Positions 1-9,600 are shown, counted from the first letter of the stretch. The stretch: DNA of 14,982 nt from Deltaproteobacteria bacterium (GCA_021159445.1 JAGGRV010000622.1:1-14982); one strand, 5' to 3'. A program made the numbers and translations. Notes: generated by a model from the sequence alone, not told the origin.

Positions 1-82
1 CATATAAACCATAATGTCAATATTGTCTACTGTTAATAAATCTCAATTAATATTAGTGGGTTACGCTCTATATCAAACTGAA

Positions 83-197
83 CCAGTGCCTGGAGATTTG
101 GGCAGGGTGGAAAGCCAATCTCGGCAATTTTGAATAATATGGGCTCATCTCGGCAGGCGCCACCGGTAAGGGGACTATTGAGGCACACGTGGTCTGG
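83..197. other. Possible structured RNA or inverted-repeat region downstream of lysR
   Basis: This gene-free stretch has nested complementary segments: GTGCCT (86-91) with AGGCAC (181-186), GGTGG (106-110) with CCACC (160-164), and CCAG (83-86) with CTGG (194-197). The 9-base word ATCTCGGCA occurs twice, at 118-126 and 147-155. On the minus strand it would form the 3' tail of the lysR transcript or the leader of a gene beyond the window edge. There is no U-run, so it is not an evident intrinsic terminator, and I could not match it to a known riboswitch class. The rest of 1-82 is AT-rich and shows nothing else. Confidence 0.3.
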
Positions 198-199
198 AT

Positions 200-1102
200 T
201 TAAGAAAGGTCCTCTGACAACAAAAAACTCCGAAAGGCATGAGCAAGAGGTGAAAGAGTCCGCTGATTATGCCATATCAGATAGAACTGCCGGCTAAGTT
301 GGACTCCTTCCAGGACAGGGGCGAACAGCAAGCCATGCTCCAGATCGTCAGTCACGGCACGCCTGGAAATAATGGAGCATCCAAGCCCTGCCTTCACCGC
401 CTGGCGGATTGCTTCGGTACTCCCCATCTCTGCCACAATTTGAAGGTCGCTGAACTGCAAATTTCCTGCAGCCTGCATGGCATGCTCCGTGGCCAAACGC
501 GTGCCCGACCCCTTCTCTCTTAAAACAAAGGGTTCGGACGCAAGATCATCTATAGACGCCTGCCTGCAATCAGCAAGGCGGTGACCCGGTGATACAATTA
601 AGACCATGTCATCGTGCAAGCATGGTTCAAAGCTAAGGCCTTTTTTTTGGACAACAGCCCCTACCATCCCGAGTTCCAGTTCACCATTGGCAACAGCAGC
701 AACGATTGCGGCCGTATCAGATATACGCAATATCACCTTGATATTGGGGCGCTCAGCCTTGAATCGACCGATCACACCCGGAAGAATATACTGCCCAGGA
801 ATATTACTGCCTCCAAGGTCCAGGCTGCCCTTTTCTTGCCCTAAAAACATGACAATTTCCCGTTCAGCCTGGAGATTAAGTCTTAATATTTGACGCGCAA
901 AAGGATAAAGAACTTCGCCGGCCTTGGTTGGCGTTACGTCTTTCCCGCTTCGGTCGAACAATCGAACGCCCAAAGTCTCTTCCAGTGCCCGGATGTGACC
1001 GCTTACTGTCGGCTGGGTGAGGTACACATCGTGGGCCGCCCGGCTGAAGCTACGGTTTTCCCACACTGCCAAAAAAATCTGGAGCTGACGGATATCCAAC
1101 AT
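200..1102 (-). CDS. LysR-family transcriptional regulator (selenium-metabolism-associated-like)
   Basis: A LysR-type DNA-binding regulator of about 300 residues, the usual family length. The N-terminal winged helix-turn-helix is clear (about residues 1-60: RQLQIF, SFSRAA, LTQPTVSGHI, LGVRLFDR, TPTKAG). A periplasmic-binding-protein-like effector domain follows (about 88-295) with the typical GSTEAIRQAV and GLGCSIISRRAV segments. The overall wording closely resembles the CysL/YwfK-like group that includes the 'selenium metabolism-associated' LysR proteins of anaerobes; that label is from memory and no sel gene is visible here. An in-frame GTG lies four codons upstream (1114), but I chose the ATG at 1100-1102: it gives the family-typical start (M-LDIRQLQIF), and a GAGGAG ribosome binding site sits about 11 bases upstream, overlapping the aldolase stop. 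It is the last gene of a three-gene operon, so it may be autoregulated with its neighbours. Its ligand is unknown. Confidence 0.88.
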   Translation of the reverse strand: MLDIRQLQIFLAVWENRSFSRAAHDVYLTQPTVSGHIRALEETLGVRLFDRSGKDVTPTKAGEVLYPFARQILRLNLQAEREIVMFLGQEKGSLDLGGSNIPGQYILPGVIGRFKAERPNIKVILRISDTAAIVAAVANGELELGMVGAVVQKKGLSFEPCLHDDMVLIVSPGHRLADCRQASIDDLASEPFVLREKGSGTRLATEHAMQAAGNLQFSDLQIVAEMGSTEAIRQAVKAGLGCSIISRRAVTDDLEHGLLFAPVLEGVQLSRQFYLIWHNQRTLSPLAHAFRSFLLSEDLS

Positions 1103-1117
1103 GCGATCAATCACTCC

Positions 1118-1720
1118 TCACTCACAACTCGCATCTCCCCCGCCCAACATCTTTACCAACGCTGCTATGCGGGAAGTATGCTCCAGGCATTCCATAAGTT
1201 CAAAGGCCTTCCAAAGAGTCGGCCCCCTGGTGACAGCTCCATGATGGGCAAGGATCTGGGCAGGTCCTTTATGCAATGCATCCACAACTGCACGGGCCAA
1301 AGCCTCGGTGCCGGGCATTTCAAAAGGCACTATGGTCACCTCTCCAAGAAACATCTGGCCCTCAATTAGCAAATGAGGCAATAATTGATTACCTGACAGG
1401 CTGAGCGCCAGAGTCCAGGGGGGATGGGTGTGCACTATTGCCGTGGCCCCCGGGTCCTGCCGGTAGATTGCCATGTGCATGACCAGCTCTGAAGAGGGGC
1501 GACCCAGCCCCTTAAGGACATGACCTTTAGAGTCCACCTCAACAAGGTCCGCCTCATTCAAAAAGCCCTTGTGCACCCCGCTGGGAGTTATAAGGATGTC
1601 CCCTCCGGAAAGTCGGACGCTTACATTTCCATCTGAAGCAGCAATCAAGCCCTTATTATATAATTGCCTGCATACCTTTATCACCTGAGGCCGCAAATCA
1701 CTATCTTCCTGTGTTGTCAA
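1118..1720 (-). CDS. Class II aldolase/adducin-family protein (L-fuculose-phosphate aldolase-like)
   Basis: A 200-residue zinc-dependent aldolase-fold enzyme, close to the length of L-fuculose-1-phosphate aldolase (about 215). Visible family residues are the phosphate-binding GNVSVR (31-36) and ITPSGV (44-49) segments, the acid/base Glu78 in PSSE, the metal ligands His97 and His99 in HTHP, and the third ligand in the HHG at 159-161. Such enzymes cleave short sugar phosphates to dihydroxyacetone phosphate and an aldehyde in the cytoplasm. Relatives include ribulose-phosphate epimerase-type and methylthioribulose-phosphate dehydratase members, so the exact substrate cannot be read here. The TTG start (1718-1720) shares bases with the TGA stop of the upstream moaE-like gene (TTGA overlap), and an AGGA lies about 9 bases upstream, which suggests translational coupling. 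The lysR start follows 15 bases after its stop. Confidence 0.87.
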   Translation of the reverse strand: MTTQEDSDLRPQVIKVCRQLYNKGLIAASDGNVSVRLSGGDILITPSGVHKGFLNEADLVEVDSKGHVLKGLGRPSSELVMHMAIYRQDPGATAIVHTHPPWTLALSLSGNQLLPHLLIEGQMFLGEVTIVPFEMPGTEALARAVVDALHKGPAQILAHHGAVTRGPTLWKAFELMECLEHTSRIAALVKMLGGGDASCE

Positions 1721-2070
1721 CTACTGAATTCCTGTTTTATGGTCACATCTTTCTTTATTCTATCTAGAGCAGATGCCAATGCCGTAATAACATATTCCCT
1801 GCTACTTCCGGCAAGTCCGAGAAGCATAATATCTTCTCCCACGCCCAGTCTTCCCTCTTGTATTTCAGCCTCAGCCGCCATAATGCCATGGAGTTTTCGC
1901 GTATCGGCCAGTATCCGGGACAACTTCCCCCAATCCGCTTTTACCTCAATGGATTTAACAGGTCTTCCGTCCCTGCTGGAATTCCGCACAATCCCATTGT
2001 GGATCAAGACCATCCCCGCATCGCCGCCTGCTATTCTTTTGAGCTTAGCCACAAATTCAATCAGATCCAT
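1717..2070 (-). CDS. Short MoaE-like protein (molybdopterin synthase large-subunit family)
   Basis: A 117-residue protein resembling the catalytic subunit of molybdopterin synthase, which inserts sulfur into precursor Z to make molybdopterin. Recognisable elements are HNGIVRN near residues 24-30 (the family's conserved VR; Arg29 is the likely substrate-binding arginine), DGR at 34-36, a GVGED turn at 77-80, an arginine at 91 where the family usually has His-Arg, and lysines 106/107 and 112 in the DRIKKDVTIKQE segment, matching the two active-site lysines. It is shorter than E. coli MoaE (150) and lacks the C-terminal tail and the His of the His-Arg pair. An in-frame TTG at 2112 would add 14 residues; I prefer the ATG because the family match starts there and the TTG has no good ribosome binding site. 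First gene of the operon with the aldolase and lysR. No MoaD, the usual partner, is visible, so catalytic competence is uncertain. Confidence 0.72.
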   Translation of the reverse strand: MDLIEFVAKLKRIAGGDAGMVLIHNGIVRNSSRDGRPVKSIEVKADWGKLSRILADTRKLHGIMAAEAEIQEGRLGVGEDIMLLGLAGSSREYVITALASALDRIKKDVTIKQEFSS

Positions 2071-2123
2071 AAGCTGTATATTCCCATCCGCTGCAGGTTG
2101 CAAGATAGACAAGAAACAATTAA

Positions 2124-2153
2124 CATTAAGATCATTTCCTTTTTTAAATTCAA
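2124..2153 (-). promoter_or_regulatory. Candidate sigma-70 promoter for the moaE-aldolase-lysR operon
   Basis: On the minus strand, TTGAAT (2148-2153) and TTAATG (2124-2129) lie 18 bases apart as possible -35 and -10 boxes. Transcription would begin near 2117, leaving about 47 bases of leader before the preferred ATG but only about 5 before the TTG at 2112, which favours the ATG. Both boxes are weak matches in AT-rich DNA. Confidence 0.28.
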
Positions 2154-2210
2154 AATTGTGTCTGAACGGCCTTTTCGTTCAAACACTGAGTAATATGGAG
2201 GATTAATAAC

Positions 2211-2462
2211 ATGCCCATTCATGAATTTAGGTGTTTGAATTGTGGCTACATATTTGAGCTTCTCATTATGAGCAAAAATGAGATAGACTCAGTTTTGTGC
2301 CCCAAATGCGAGAGTTCCAATGTCGGCAAACTCATGAGTGTTGCCAATATTTCTGTAGATAAACGCCCAAATAGTGCTTCCCGGCGTCAACCTCCCGTGG
2401 AGCACCACACGTGTGATACCGGCTCATGCGACACAATCGAACTACCGGGATATGAAAGGTAA
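2211..2462 (+). CDS. FmdB-type zinc-ribbon regulatory-family protein
   Basis: An 83-residue protein of the FmdB/CxxC_CXXC_SSSS family, named after a putative regulator of formamidase. It opens with MPIHEFRC and places two CxxC knuckles at Cys8/Cys11 and Cys30/Cys33, forming one zinc ribbon. The tail is polar with a small His/Cys cluster (His65, His66, Cys68, Cys73) that could bind a second metal; this is inference. Function is not established for most members. The ATG start is supported by a GGAGG about 10 bases upstream. It is the only plus-strand gene here, divergent from the moaE-like operon and convergent with rpoC, whose terminator hairpin begins within about 15 bases of its stop. Confidence 0.85.
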   Translation: MPIHEFRCLNCGYIFELLIMSKNEIDSVLCPKCESSNVGKLMSVANISVDKRPNSASRRQPPVEHHTCDTGSCDTIELPGYER

Positions 2463-2475
2463 GGGGACGGGCCCT

Positions 2476-2508
2476 GATAAAAAAAGCCGAGCTTTTTGCC
2501 CGGCCTTA
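2476..2508 (-). terminator. Intrinsic terminator of the rpoBC transcript
   Basis: On the minus strand, GGCCGGGC and GCUCGGCU pair (with G-U wobbles) across an AAAAA loop, extended by A-U pairs to about 10 bp, followed by a run of seven U. It lies about 25 bases past the rpoC stop. Read on the plus strand the same hairpin follows the fmdB-type gene with a weaker U-rich tail (CCUUAUUGU), so it probably serves both convergent genes. Confidence 0.88.
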
Positions 2509-2532
2509 TTGTCTGTTCCTTGCACATCACCA

Positions 2533-5500
2533 TCAATCTGCCGCAGCCCGTCTGCGCTCTTTCTCTTCGTAGAATACCTTGCCTGTACCGGCAGGTATGA
2601 GGCGTCCCATGATTACGTTTTCTTTCAGCCCTCTCAGGTAATCCACCTTCCCGGCTATAGAGGCTTCGGTCAGGACCTTGGTAGTCTCCTGGAAAGATGC
2701 TGCTGAAATAAAGCTATCTGTGCTGAGAGACGCCCTGGTAATACCAAGAAGCATAGGTTCAGCCGAAGCAGGCTCGCCTCCTTCTTCTACCATTATCCGA
2801 TCATTTTCCTCCTCAAAACGGCGACGCTCAACCTGCTCTCCAAACATGAATGTACTGTCTCCCACACCGGTGATCTTTACCTTGCGTAGCATCTGCCTCA
2901 CTATCACTTCGATGTGTTTGTCATTAATCTTGACTCCCTGAAGCCTGTAAACCTCTTGAATTTCGCCCACCATGTATCGGGCAAGGTCCTTTATTCCTTT
3001 CACTCTGAGATAGTCGTGGGGATCGACGACACCGTCCATCAACGGCTCTCCGGCCCTGATATAGTCTCCTTCATGGACCTTTATATACTTGCCCTTGGGT
3101 ACCATATACTCCTTTGAGTCACCATACTCCGGAGTAACAATCACCCGCCTCTTGTTTTTGATATCCTTGCCAAAAGAAACCATTCCGTCGATCTCTGTAA
3201 TGACAGCATACTCCTTAGGCTTTCTTACCTCAAAGAGTTCGGCAATCCTTGGAAGACCCCCTGTAATATCTTTGGTCTTTGTGGTCTCTCTGGGAATTCT
3301 GGCTATAGGCTCTCCTGCTGTCATCTTATCTCCCTCATTGACAGTAATGATGGCCCCTATCGGGAGCTGGTAGCGGGCCTCACCTTTGCCCTTGGCTAGC
3401 TTCGAGGTACGTCCCCTCTCGTCCTTTATGGAAATCCTGGGCTGGTAATCTGCTGCGCGATACTGTATTACCACCCTGCTTGCCTTTCCGGTGACCGGAT
3501 CTACCTTCTCCTGTATAGTGATGCCCTCAATGAGATCCCCGAACTTTACCACCCCAGGCACCTCCGTGAGAATCGGTACAGTAAACGGATCCCACTGGGC
3601 AAGCTTTTCCCCTGCTTCTATCTCCTGGCCTTCCCCTACTACCAGTTCGGCGCCGTATATTACTGGAAAGCGCTCTCTCTCACGTCCATCCGGGGCCACA
3701 ATCACTATTTCTCCGTTTCGGTTCAACACTACCTGCCGACCAAACGGATTTTGCACGGTATTCAACCTTTCAAAACGCACTAAACCAGACCCCCTTGAGC
3801 GAATTTCAGCCTGCTCCACCTTACCGCTGGCAGTACCACCAATATGAAAGGTCCGCATGGTAAGTTGTGTTCCCGGTTCCCCTATGGACTCTGCGGCTAT
3901 AATGCCGATTGCCTCCCCCATGGCCACAATGCCGCCACGGGCCAGATCTCTCCCGTAGCACTTGGCGCAGACCCCATAAGGAGACCTGCAAGTGAGCACA
4001 GATCGAATCTCAACACTGGGAATACCCGCTTCCTCGATTTTACGGACACCTTCCTCGTCAATCTGCTCACCGGACTTAACAAGGACCTCTCCTGTCACAG
4101 GATCAACTATGTCCATCAGGGCTACACGCCCAAGGATACGCTCGCCCAGACGCTGGACAATCTCACCGCCTTCCATAAGGTGCCCAATCTCTATGCCGTC
4201 AATGGTTCCGCAATCCTCCTCTGTTATGGTGGCGTCCTGAGCAACATCAACCAGGCGCCGGGTGAGGTAGCCGGAGTTAGCGGTCTTAAGGGCCGTATCA
4301 GCCAAACCCTTTCGTGCCCCATGAGTAGACACAAAATACTCCAGCACACTCAAGCCCTCACGAAAATTTGCCTGAATAGGAGTCTCTATGATCTCACCTG
4401 ACGGTTTAGCCATCAGGCCGCGCATTCCTGCAAGCTGCCTGATTTGGTCCTTACTGCCCCTGGCGCCGGAATCTGCCATAATAAAAATAGGATTGAAACT
4501 GGGGGCGGATATCGCCTTTCCGTCAGGCCCACGGTGGTATTCTACTGAAATACCCTCCATCATCTCCTTAGCCACCTCATCAGTAGCCCTGGTCCATATA
4601 TCAATCACCTTGTTGTACTGTTCTCCGTCAGTAATAAGACCCTCAGAGTACTGGTGCTGAACCCCTGCTACCTCTTCCTGAGCCTTTTCAAGAATTTCCT
4701 CCTTACGCACTGGAACCACCATATGGTTTATGCCAACGGAAATCCCGGCCAGAGTGGCGAAACAATATCCCATATCCTTGAGGTGATCCGCCAGAATCAC
4801 TGTCTTCTTGGCCCCTGCTATGCGGTAGCTCTCATCAATGAGTCTGGCAAGGTCCCTCTTGCGCATGGTCTTATTAATAATTGAAAAGGGCACCTCCTCA
4901 GGTAGAATATCCGAGAGAATTACCCTGCCCACAGTGGTCTCTGTCAGCTCGCCTCGAATCCTGGCCCTAATCCTGCCCTGCAGATGGACCGCACCAGCCT
5001 CCCACGCAAGTAACACCTCTTCCTTGGAACTAAATACCTTGCCTTCACCCTCTGCATTTAATCTATCCCTGGTCATGTAATATATACCAAGGACTATATC
5101 CTGAGTAGCCATGATGATAGGCTCTCCATGGGCAGGAGAAAGCAGGTTGTTGGTCGACATTATGAGCACCCTTGCTTCTGTCTGGGCCTCTACTGACAGG
5201 GGGACATGGACTGCCATCTGGTCTCCATCAAAATCGGCATTGTATGCAACACACACCAATGGATGGAGCTGAATGGCCTTACCTTCAATAAGTATGGGCT
5301 CAAAGGCCTGAATACCCAAACGGTGTAAGGTAGGAGCACGATTCAGCAAAACAGGATGCTCCCTTACAACTTCATCAAGGGCATCCCATACCTCCGGGGC
5401 CTCCTTTTCCACCATCTTCTTTGCGCTCTTGATAGTGGTAACAAGCCCTTTTTCTTCGAGCTTATTGTAAATAAAAGGCTTAAAAAGCTCTATCGCCATC

Positions 5501-6612
5501 CGCTTTGGCAGACCACACTGGTGAAGCCTGAGTTCCGGACCTACTACAATGACCGAACGTCCAGAGTAATCGACCCTCTTTCCAAGAAGGTTTTGACGAA
5601 AACGCCCCTGCTTGCCCTTTAGCATATCCGATAATGATTTCAAAGGACGCTTGTTTGGCCCTGTAACTACCCTGCCCCTCCGGCCATTATCAAAGAGGAC
5701 ATCCACTGCCTCCTGGAGCATCCTTTTTTCATTCCGGATGATGATATCCGGGGCGTCCAGCTCTTTGAGCTTCTTGAGTCGGTTATTTCGATTAATGACC
5801 CTGCGATAAAGATCATTGAGGTCCGATGTAGCAAATCGCCCTCCATCCAAGGGGACTAGAGGTCTCAGATCTGGAGGAAGGACCGGTATAACGCTTAGTA
5901 TCATCCATTCAGGCTGGTTACCTGAATCCCGAAAGGCCTCAACCACCCGCAATCGCTTGCCAAGCTTCTTTCTTTTGGCCTCTGAACGGGTCTTGATCAT
6001 CTCTCCACGGAGTTCCACGGACAGGGCATCCAGATCAAGACGACTTAACAGCAGATGGATTGCCGCCGCTCCTATATCTACCTGAAACTTGTCACCAAAT
6101 TGATCCTGATTCTTGTAATAAGCCTCATCTGACATAAGAGTGCCCACAGGAATCTCAGGCATCTCCGAGTCGATCACTATGTGTGACTCGAAGTACAGAA
6201 CCCTTTCGAGCTCTTTCAAACTCAAATCCAAAAGAGCACCGATTTTGCTGGGAAGGCTCTTTAAGAACCATATATGAGCTACCGGATCTGCCAGGAAAAT
6301 GTGGGCCATTCGCTCCCGCCGAACTTTTGACTGGATGACCTCAACTCCGCATTTTTCGCAGATGACGCCCCGATGCTTCATGCGCTTGTACTTTCCACAC
6401 AGGCACTCATAATCCTTTACCGGGCCAAATATCTTGGCACAAAAAAGGCCTTCCCGTTCCGGCTTAAAAGTCCGGTAATTAATGGTCTCCGGTTGCTTTA
6501 CCTCTCCATTTGACCATCCGAGAATTTTCTCAGGAGAGGCCAGAGAAATCCTGACTGATTTAAAGCTCAAAGGATCTTTTGGCTTTGTAAAAAGGGAAAG
6601 AAGATCTTCCAT
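2533..6612 (-). CDS. rpoC: DNA-directed RNA polymerase subunit beta'
   Basis: The 1359-residue beta' subunit forms the clamp and holds the catalytic magnesium of RNA polymerase. The N-terminal zinc ribbon has Cys70, Cys72, Cys85 and Cys88; the active-site NADFDGDQM loop is at 458-466 with Asp460, 462 and 464; the second zinc site is Cys801, Cys875, Cys882 and Cys885; the bridge-helix/trigger-loop region includes GEAIGIIAAESIGEPGTQ (about 899-916). A roughly 190-residue insertion after the RTFHIGG of the trigger loop corresponds to the SI3 type known from proteobacteria; the total is slightly shorter than E. coli (1407). The ATG at 6610-6612 lies 17 bases after the rpoB stop with a GGGGG-type ribosome binding site between. 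It ends the long ribosomal/RNA polymerase operon. Unlike many bacteria, rpsL-rpsG-fusA does not follow. Confidence 0.99.
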   Translation of the reverse strand: MEDLLSLFTKPKDPLSFKSVRISLASPEKILGWSNGEVKQPETINYRTFKPEREGLFCAKIFGPVKDYECLCGKYKRMKHRGVICEKCGVEVIQSKVRRERMAHIFLADPVAHIWFLKSLPSKIGALLDLSLKELERVLYFESHIVIDSEMPEIPVGTLMSDEAYYKNQDQFGDKFQVDIGAAAIHLLLSRLDLDALSVELRGEMIKTRSEAKRKKLGKRLRVVEAFRDSGNQPEWMILSVIPVLPPDLRPLVPLDGGRFATSDLNDLYRRVINRNNRLKKLKELDAPDIIIRNEKRMLQEAVDVLFDNGRRGRVVTGPNKRPLKSLSDMLKGKQGRFRQNLLGKRVDYSGRSVIVVGPELRLHQCGLPKRMAIELFKPFIYNKLEEKGLVTTIKSAKKMVEKEAPEVWDALDEVVREHPVLLNRAPTLHRLGIQAFEPILIEGKAIQLHPLVCVAYNADFDGDQMAVHVPLSVEAQTEARVLIMSTNNLLSPAHGEPIIMATQDIVLGIYYMTRDRLNAEGEGKVFSSKEEVLLAWEAGAVHLQGRIRARIRGELTETTVGRVILSDILPEEVPFSIINKTMRKRDLARLIDESYRIAGAKKTVILADHLKDMGYCFATLAGISVGINHMVVPVRKEEILEKAQEEVAGVQHQYSEGLITDGEQYNKVIDIWTRATDEVAKEMMEGISVEYHRGPDGKAISAPSFNPIFIMADSGARGSKDQIRQLAGMRGLMAKPSGEIIETPIQANFREGLSVLEYFVSTHGARKGLADTALKTANSGYLTRRLVDVAQDATITEEDCGTIDGIEIGHLMEGGEIVQRLGERILGRVALMDIVDPVTGEVLVKSGEQIDEEGVRKIEEAGIPSVEIRSVLTCRSPYGVCAKCYGRDLARGGIVAMGEAIGIIAAESIGEPGTQLTMRTFHIGGTASGKVEQAEIRSRGSGLVRFERLNTVQNPFGRQVVLNRNGEIVIVAPDGRERERFPVIYGAELVVGEGQEIEAGEKLAQWDPFTVPILTEVPGVVKFGDLIEGITIQEKVDPVTGKASRVVIQYRAADYQPRISIKDERGRTSKLAKGKGEARYQLPIGAIITVNEGDKMTAGEPIARIPRETTKTKDITGGLPRIAELFEVRKPKEYAVITEIDGMVSFGKDIKNKRRVIVTPEYGDSKEYMVPKGKYIKVHEGDYIRAGEPLMDGVVDPHDYLRVKGIKDLARYMVGEIQEVYRLQGVKINDKHIEVIVRQMLRKVKITGVGDSTFMFGEQVERRRFEEENDRIMVEEGGEPASAEPMLLGITRASLSTDSFISAASFQETTKVLTEASIAGKVDYLRGLKENVIMGRLIPAGTGKVFYEEKERRRAAAD

Positions 6613-6629
6613 TCAGTAAAACCCCCGTA

Positions 6630-9600
6630 TCACTCCTGCAACTCTATATCCATACATAAACCCTGAAGCTCCTTCACCAAGACATTAAAGGACTCAGGAA
6701 GACCTGCCTCAAGAAAATTGTTGCCCTTGACGATCTTTTCATACATCCTGGATCTTCCGACTACATCGTCGGACTTGACTGTCAGGAACTCCTGAAGAGA
6801 GTAAGCCGCGCCGTAGGCCTCCATGGCCCACACCTCCATCTCACCCAATCGCTGGCCCCCAAACTGGGCCTTTCCTCCAAGGGGCTGCTGTGTGACCAAG
6901 GAATATGGACCGGTAGAGCGGGCATGTATCTTATCATCCACTAAATGGTGAAGTTTCAATACATACATGACCCCGACAGTGACCGGCTCGGCTATAGCCT
7001 TTCCCGTATAGCCATCGTAAAGAATCACCTCGCCAAGTTCTGATTGTCCTGATTCTACCAGGAGCTTGCGGATCTGCTCCTCATCTGCTCCGTCAAACAC
7101 CGGAGTTGCAACCGGTACGCCCTGTTCAAGGCTCAAAGCAAGATTTCGCAACTGTTCGTCATCTATTCCGCTTATCAGCTCGTCTTTCGAATAAATATCG
7201 GCCATTCTTTTCTTGATCTTGTCGATCTTATAATCTTTTGCCAACTCAGCCAGTTGTGCCCCAAGATTTTTTGCAGCCCAACCTAGATGGATCTCCAAAA
7301 GCTGACCAACATTCATCCGTGAAGGTACGCCCAGTGGATTCAAAACAATATCAACCGGAGTGCCGTCTGCGAAATATGGCATATCCTCTATCGGCACGAT
7401 AGTAGAAACCACACCTTTGTTGCCATGACGCCCGGCCATCTTGTCGCCTACGGCCAGCTTCCGCTTCATTGCCACGCAGACCCTGACCATCTTAATCACA
7501 CCAGGCGGAAGATCATCCCCTTTCTTCAGCCGCTCAATTTTACCCTCAAAGTAGTTGGTTATTCGTTGGATTTCACCCTCATACCAGGATAGCACATCAC
7601 TCGCTACAGGGATCAAGCCCCTGTGACCCTCCAGCATAAGATCTCTCAAACGATGGATAGGTATCTTCCGGAGTATATCACCTGTGATCTCATGCCCGGC
7701 CTCAAGATAGACCTTGCCCTTACTATCCATTATTGAAACCGATGCCTTCTGCCCTTTGAGATGACTCTCCAGCTTCTTAAGAGCAGTCCGACGAATTACA
7801 TTGATCTCGTCCGCCTGATCCTTAAGTACACGCGCTATTTCAAAATCCTCAATAGCCTGAATCCGTTCGTCCTTTTCCACACCTCTGCGGCAAAAAACCT
7901 TGGCCTCTGTCACTACACCATGGATTCCCGGTGGCACCCTGAGAGATGTATCCTTTACGTCTCCGGCTTTCTCACCAAAGATGGCCCGCAAAAGCTTCTC
8001 CTCGGGAGTGAGTTGGGTCTCTCCCTTTGGTGTAATCTTGCCCACAAGTATGTCTCCAGACTTAACCTCTGCCCCTATACGTATTATTCCGCTATCGTCC
8101 AGATCGCTGAGGGCGTCTTCCCCTACATTGGGTATGTCGCGGGTTATCTCCTCCTTACCCAACTTAGTGTCTCTGGCCTCCACCTCAAATTCCTCAATGT
8201 GTATCGATGTGTAAACATCCTCTTTGACCAGACGTTCACTCACGACCATTGCATCTTCGAAGTTGTAGCCCCGCCAAGGCATAAAAGCCACTACAACATT
8301 CTTGCCTAATGCCAGTTCTCCTTTGTCGGTAGATGGACCATCTACAAGCACATCTCCTTTTTTAAACTTTTGTCCGGGAAACACTATTGGTCTTTGATTA
8401 AGTGTTGTTCTCTGATTGGACTTCTGGTACTTGGTGAGCTTATGTATATCGACCTCCACCGGTAGTCCCTTGGACTCATCCTCATCGTAAACCACTACCA
8501 AGCGTGTAGCGTCGACGCCTTCTATCCATCCGTCCTTTTTTGCAACTACAGTCACGCCGGAATCCGTTGCCACTATTTTCTCCATTCCAGTACCCACGAG
8601 CGGAGCTTCTGAAACCAGCAAAGGAACTGCCTGCCGCTGCATATTGGAACCCATCAAGGCCCGGTTTGCATCATCATTTTCCAAAAAAGGTATAAGACCT
8701 GCAGAAACACTGACCAACTGGTTAGGGGCCACGTCTATGGCAGTAATCTCATCTGCCGGGACGATAATGAACTCGCCCATTCTCCTGGCACCAACGTTAT
8801 CATCAATAATATATCCGTCATCATCAAGACTGACTGTCGCCTGTGCGATAGTCTCCTTTTCATCTTCAGTAGCGGTCATATAGACCACTTTCCCTGTAGT
8901 TTTGCGGTCCTTAACCATACTGTAGGGAGTCTCCACAAAACCATACTTGTTTATGCTTCCAAAGGAACTCAAAGAAACTATCAGTCCGATATTTGGACCT
9001 TCAGGTGTTTCAATGGGACAAATCCTCCCATAATGAGTAGGATGTACATCTCGCACCTCAAACCCGGCCCTCTCCCTGGACAGACCACCCGGCCCCAAAG
9101 CAGATAACCTTCGCTTGTGGGTGATTTCTGCCAGTGCGTTGGTCTGGTCCATGAACTGGGAAAGCTGACTGGAGCAGAAGAACTCCTTGATGACAGAGCT
9201 TACAGGCTTAGGATTTACCAAATCATTAGGCATTAACGCCTCAACTTCCTGAAGGGTCATTCTCTCTTTAATAGCCCGCTCCATCCGGACTAGTCCGATC
9301 CTGTACTGATTCTCTATAAGCTCACCCACTGACCTGACTCGGCGGTTGCCTAGATGATCTATGTCATCTACCGGCCCCTGCCGATCCTTTAAACGGACCA
9401 ATTCCCTCACAGTCTCCATTATGTCCTCAGTCGTAAGGACCTTCAGGGAAAGAGGCAAATCCATACCCAGCCTCTGATTGATCTTATAACGGCCTACCTC
9501 TGAGAGGTCATAGGTGCTGGGATTAAAAAAAAGGGAATTAAAAAACTTTTCGGCCACCTCGGGTATTGGGGGACTTCCGGGACGAAGCCTCCGGAAAATT

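Noticed and set aside
83..197. Cobalamin or molybdenum-cofactor riboswitch
   Set aside because: Some short words looked suggestive but I could not line up the conserved core of either class, so no class was assigned.
890..1369. Plus-strand open frame spanning the lysR start and aldolase end
   Set aside because: Runs antisense across two well-supported genes and has no recognisable content.
1664..2206. Plus-strand open frame of about 180 codons opposite the moaE-like gene
   Set aside because: It lies antisense to a recognisable family protein, its translation has no known motif, and it overlaps the region where the fmdB-type ribosome binding site is better explained.
3844..4401. Long plus-strand open frame inside rpoC
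   Set aside because: A shadow of the conserved rpoC reading frame; the protein has no family features and the opposite strand encodes zinc-site residues.
7761..8309. Long plus-strand open frame inside rpoB
   Set aside because: Antisense to conserved rpoB sequence, no ribosome binding site or motif; explained by codon bias of the true gene.
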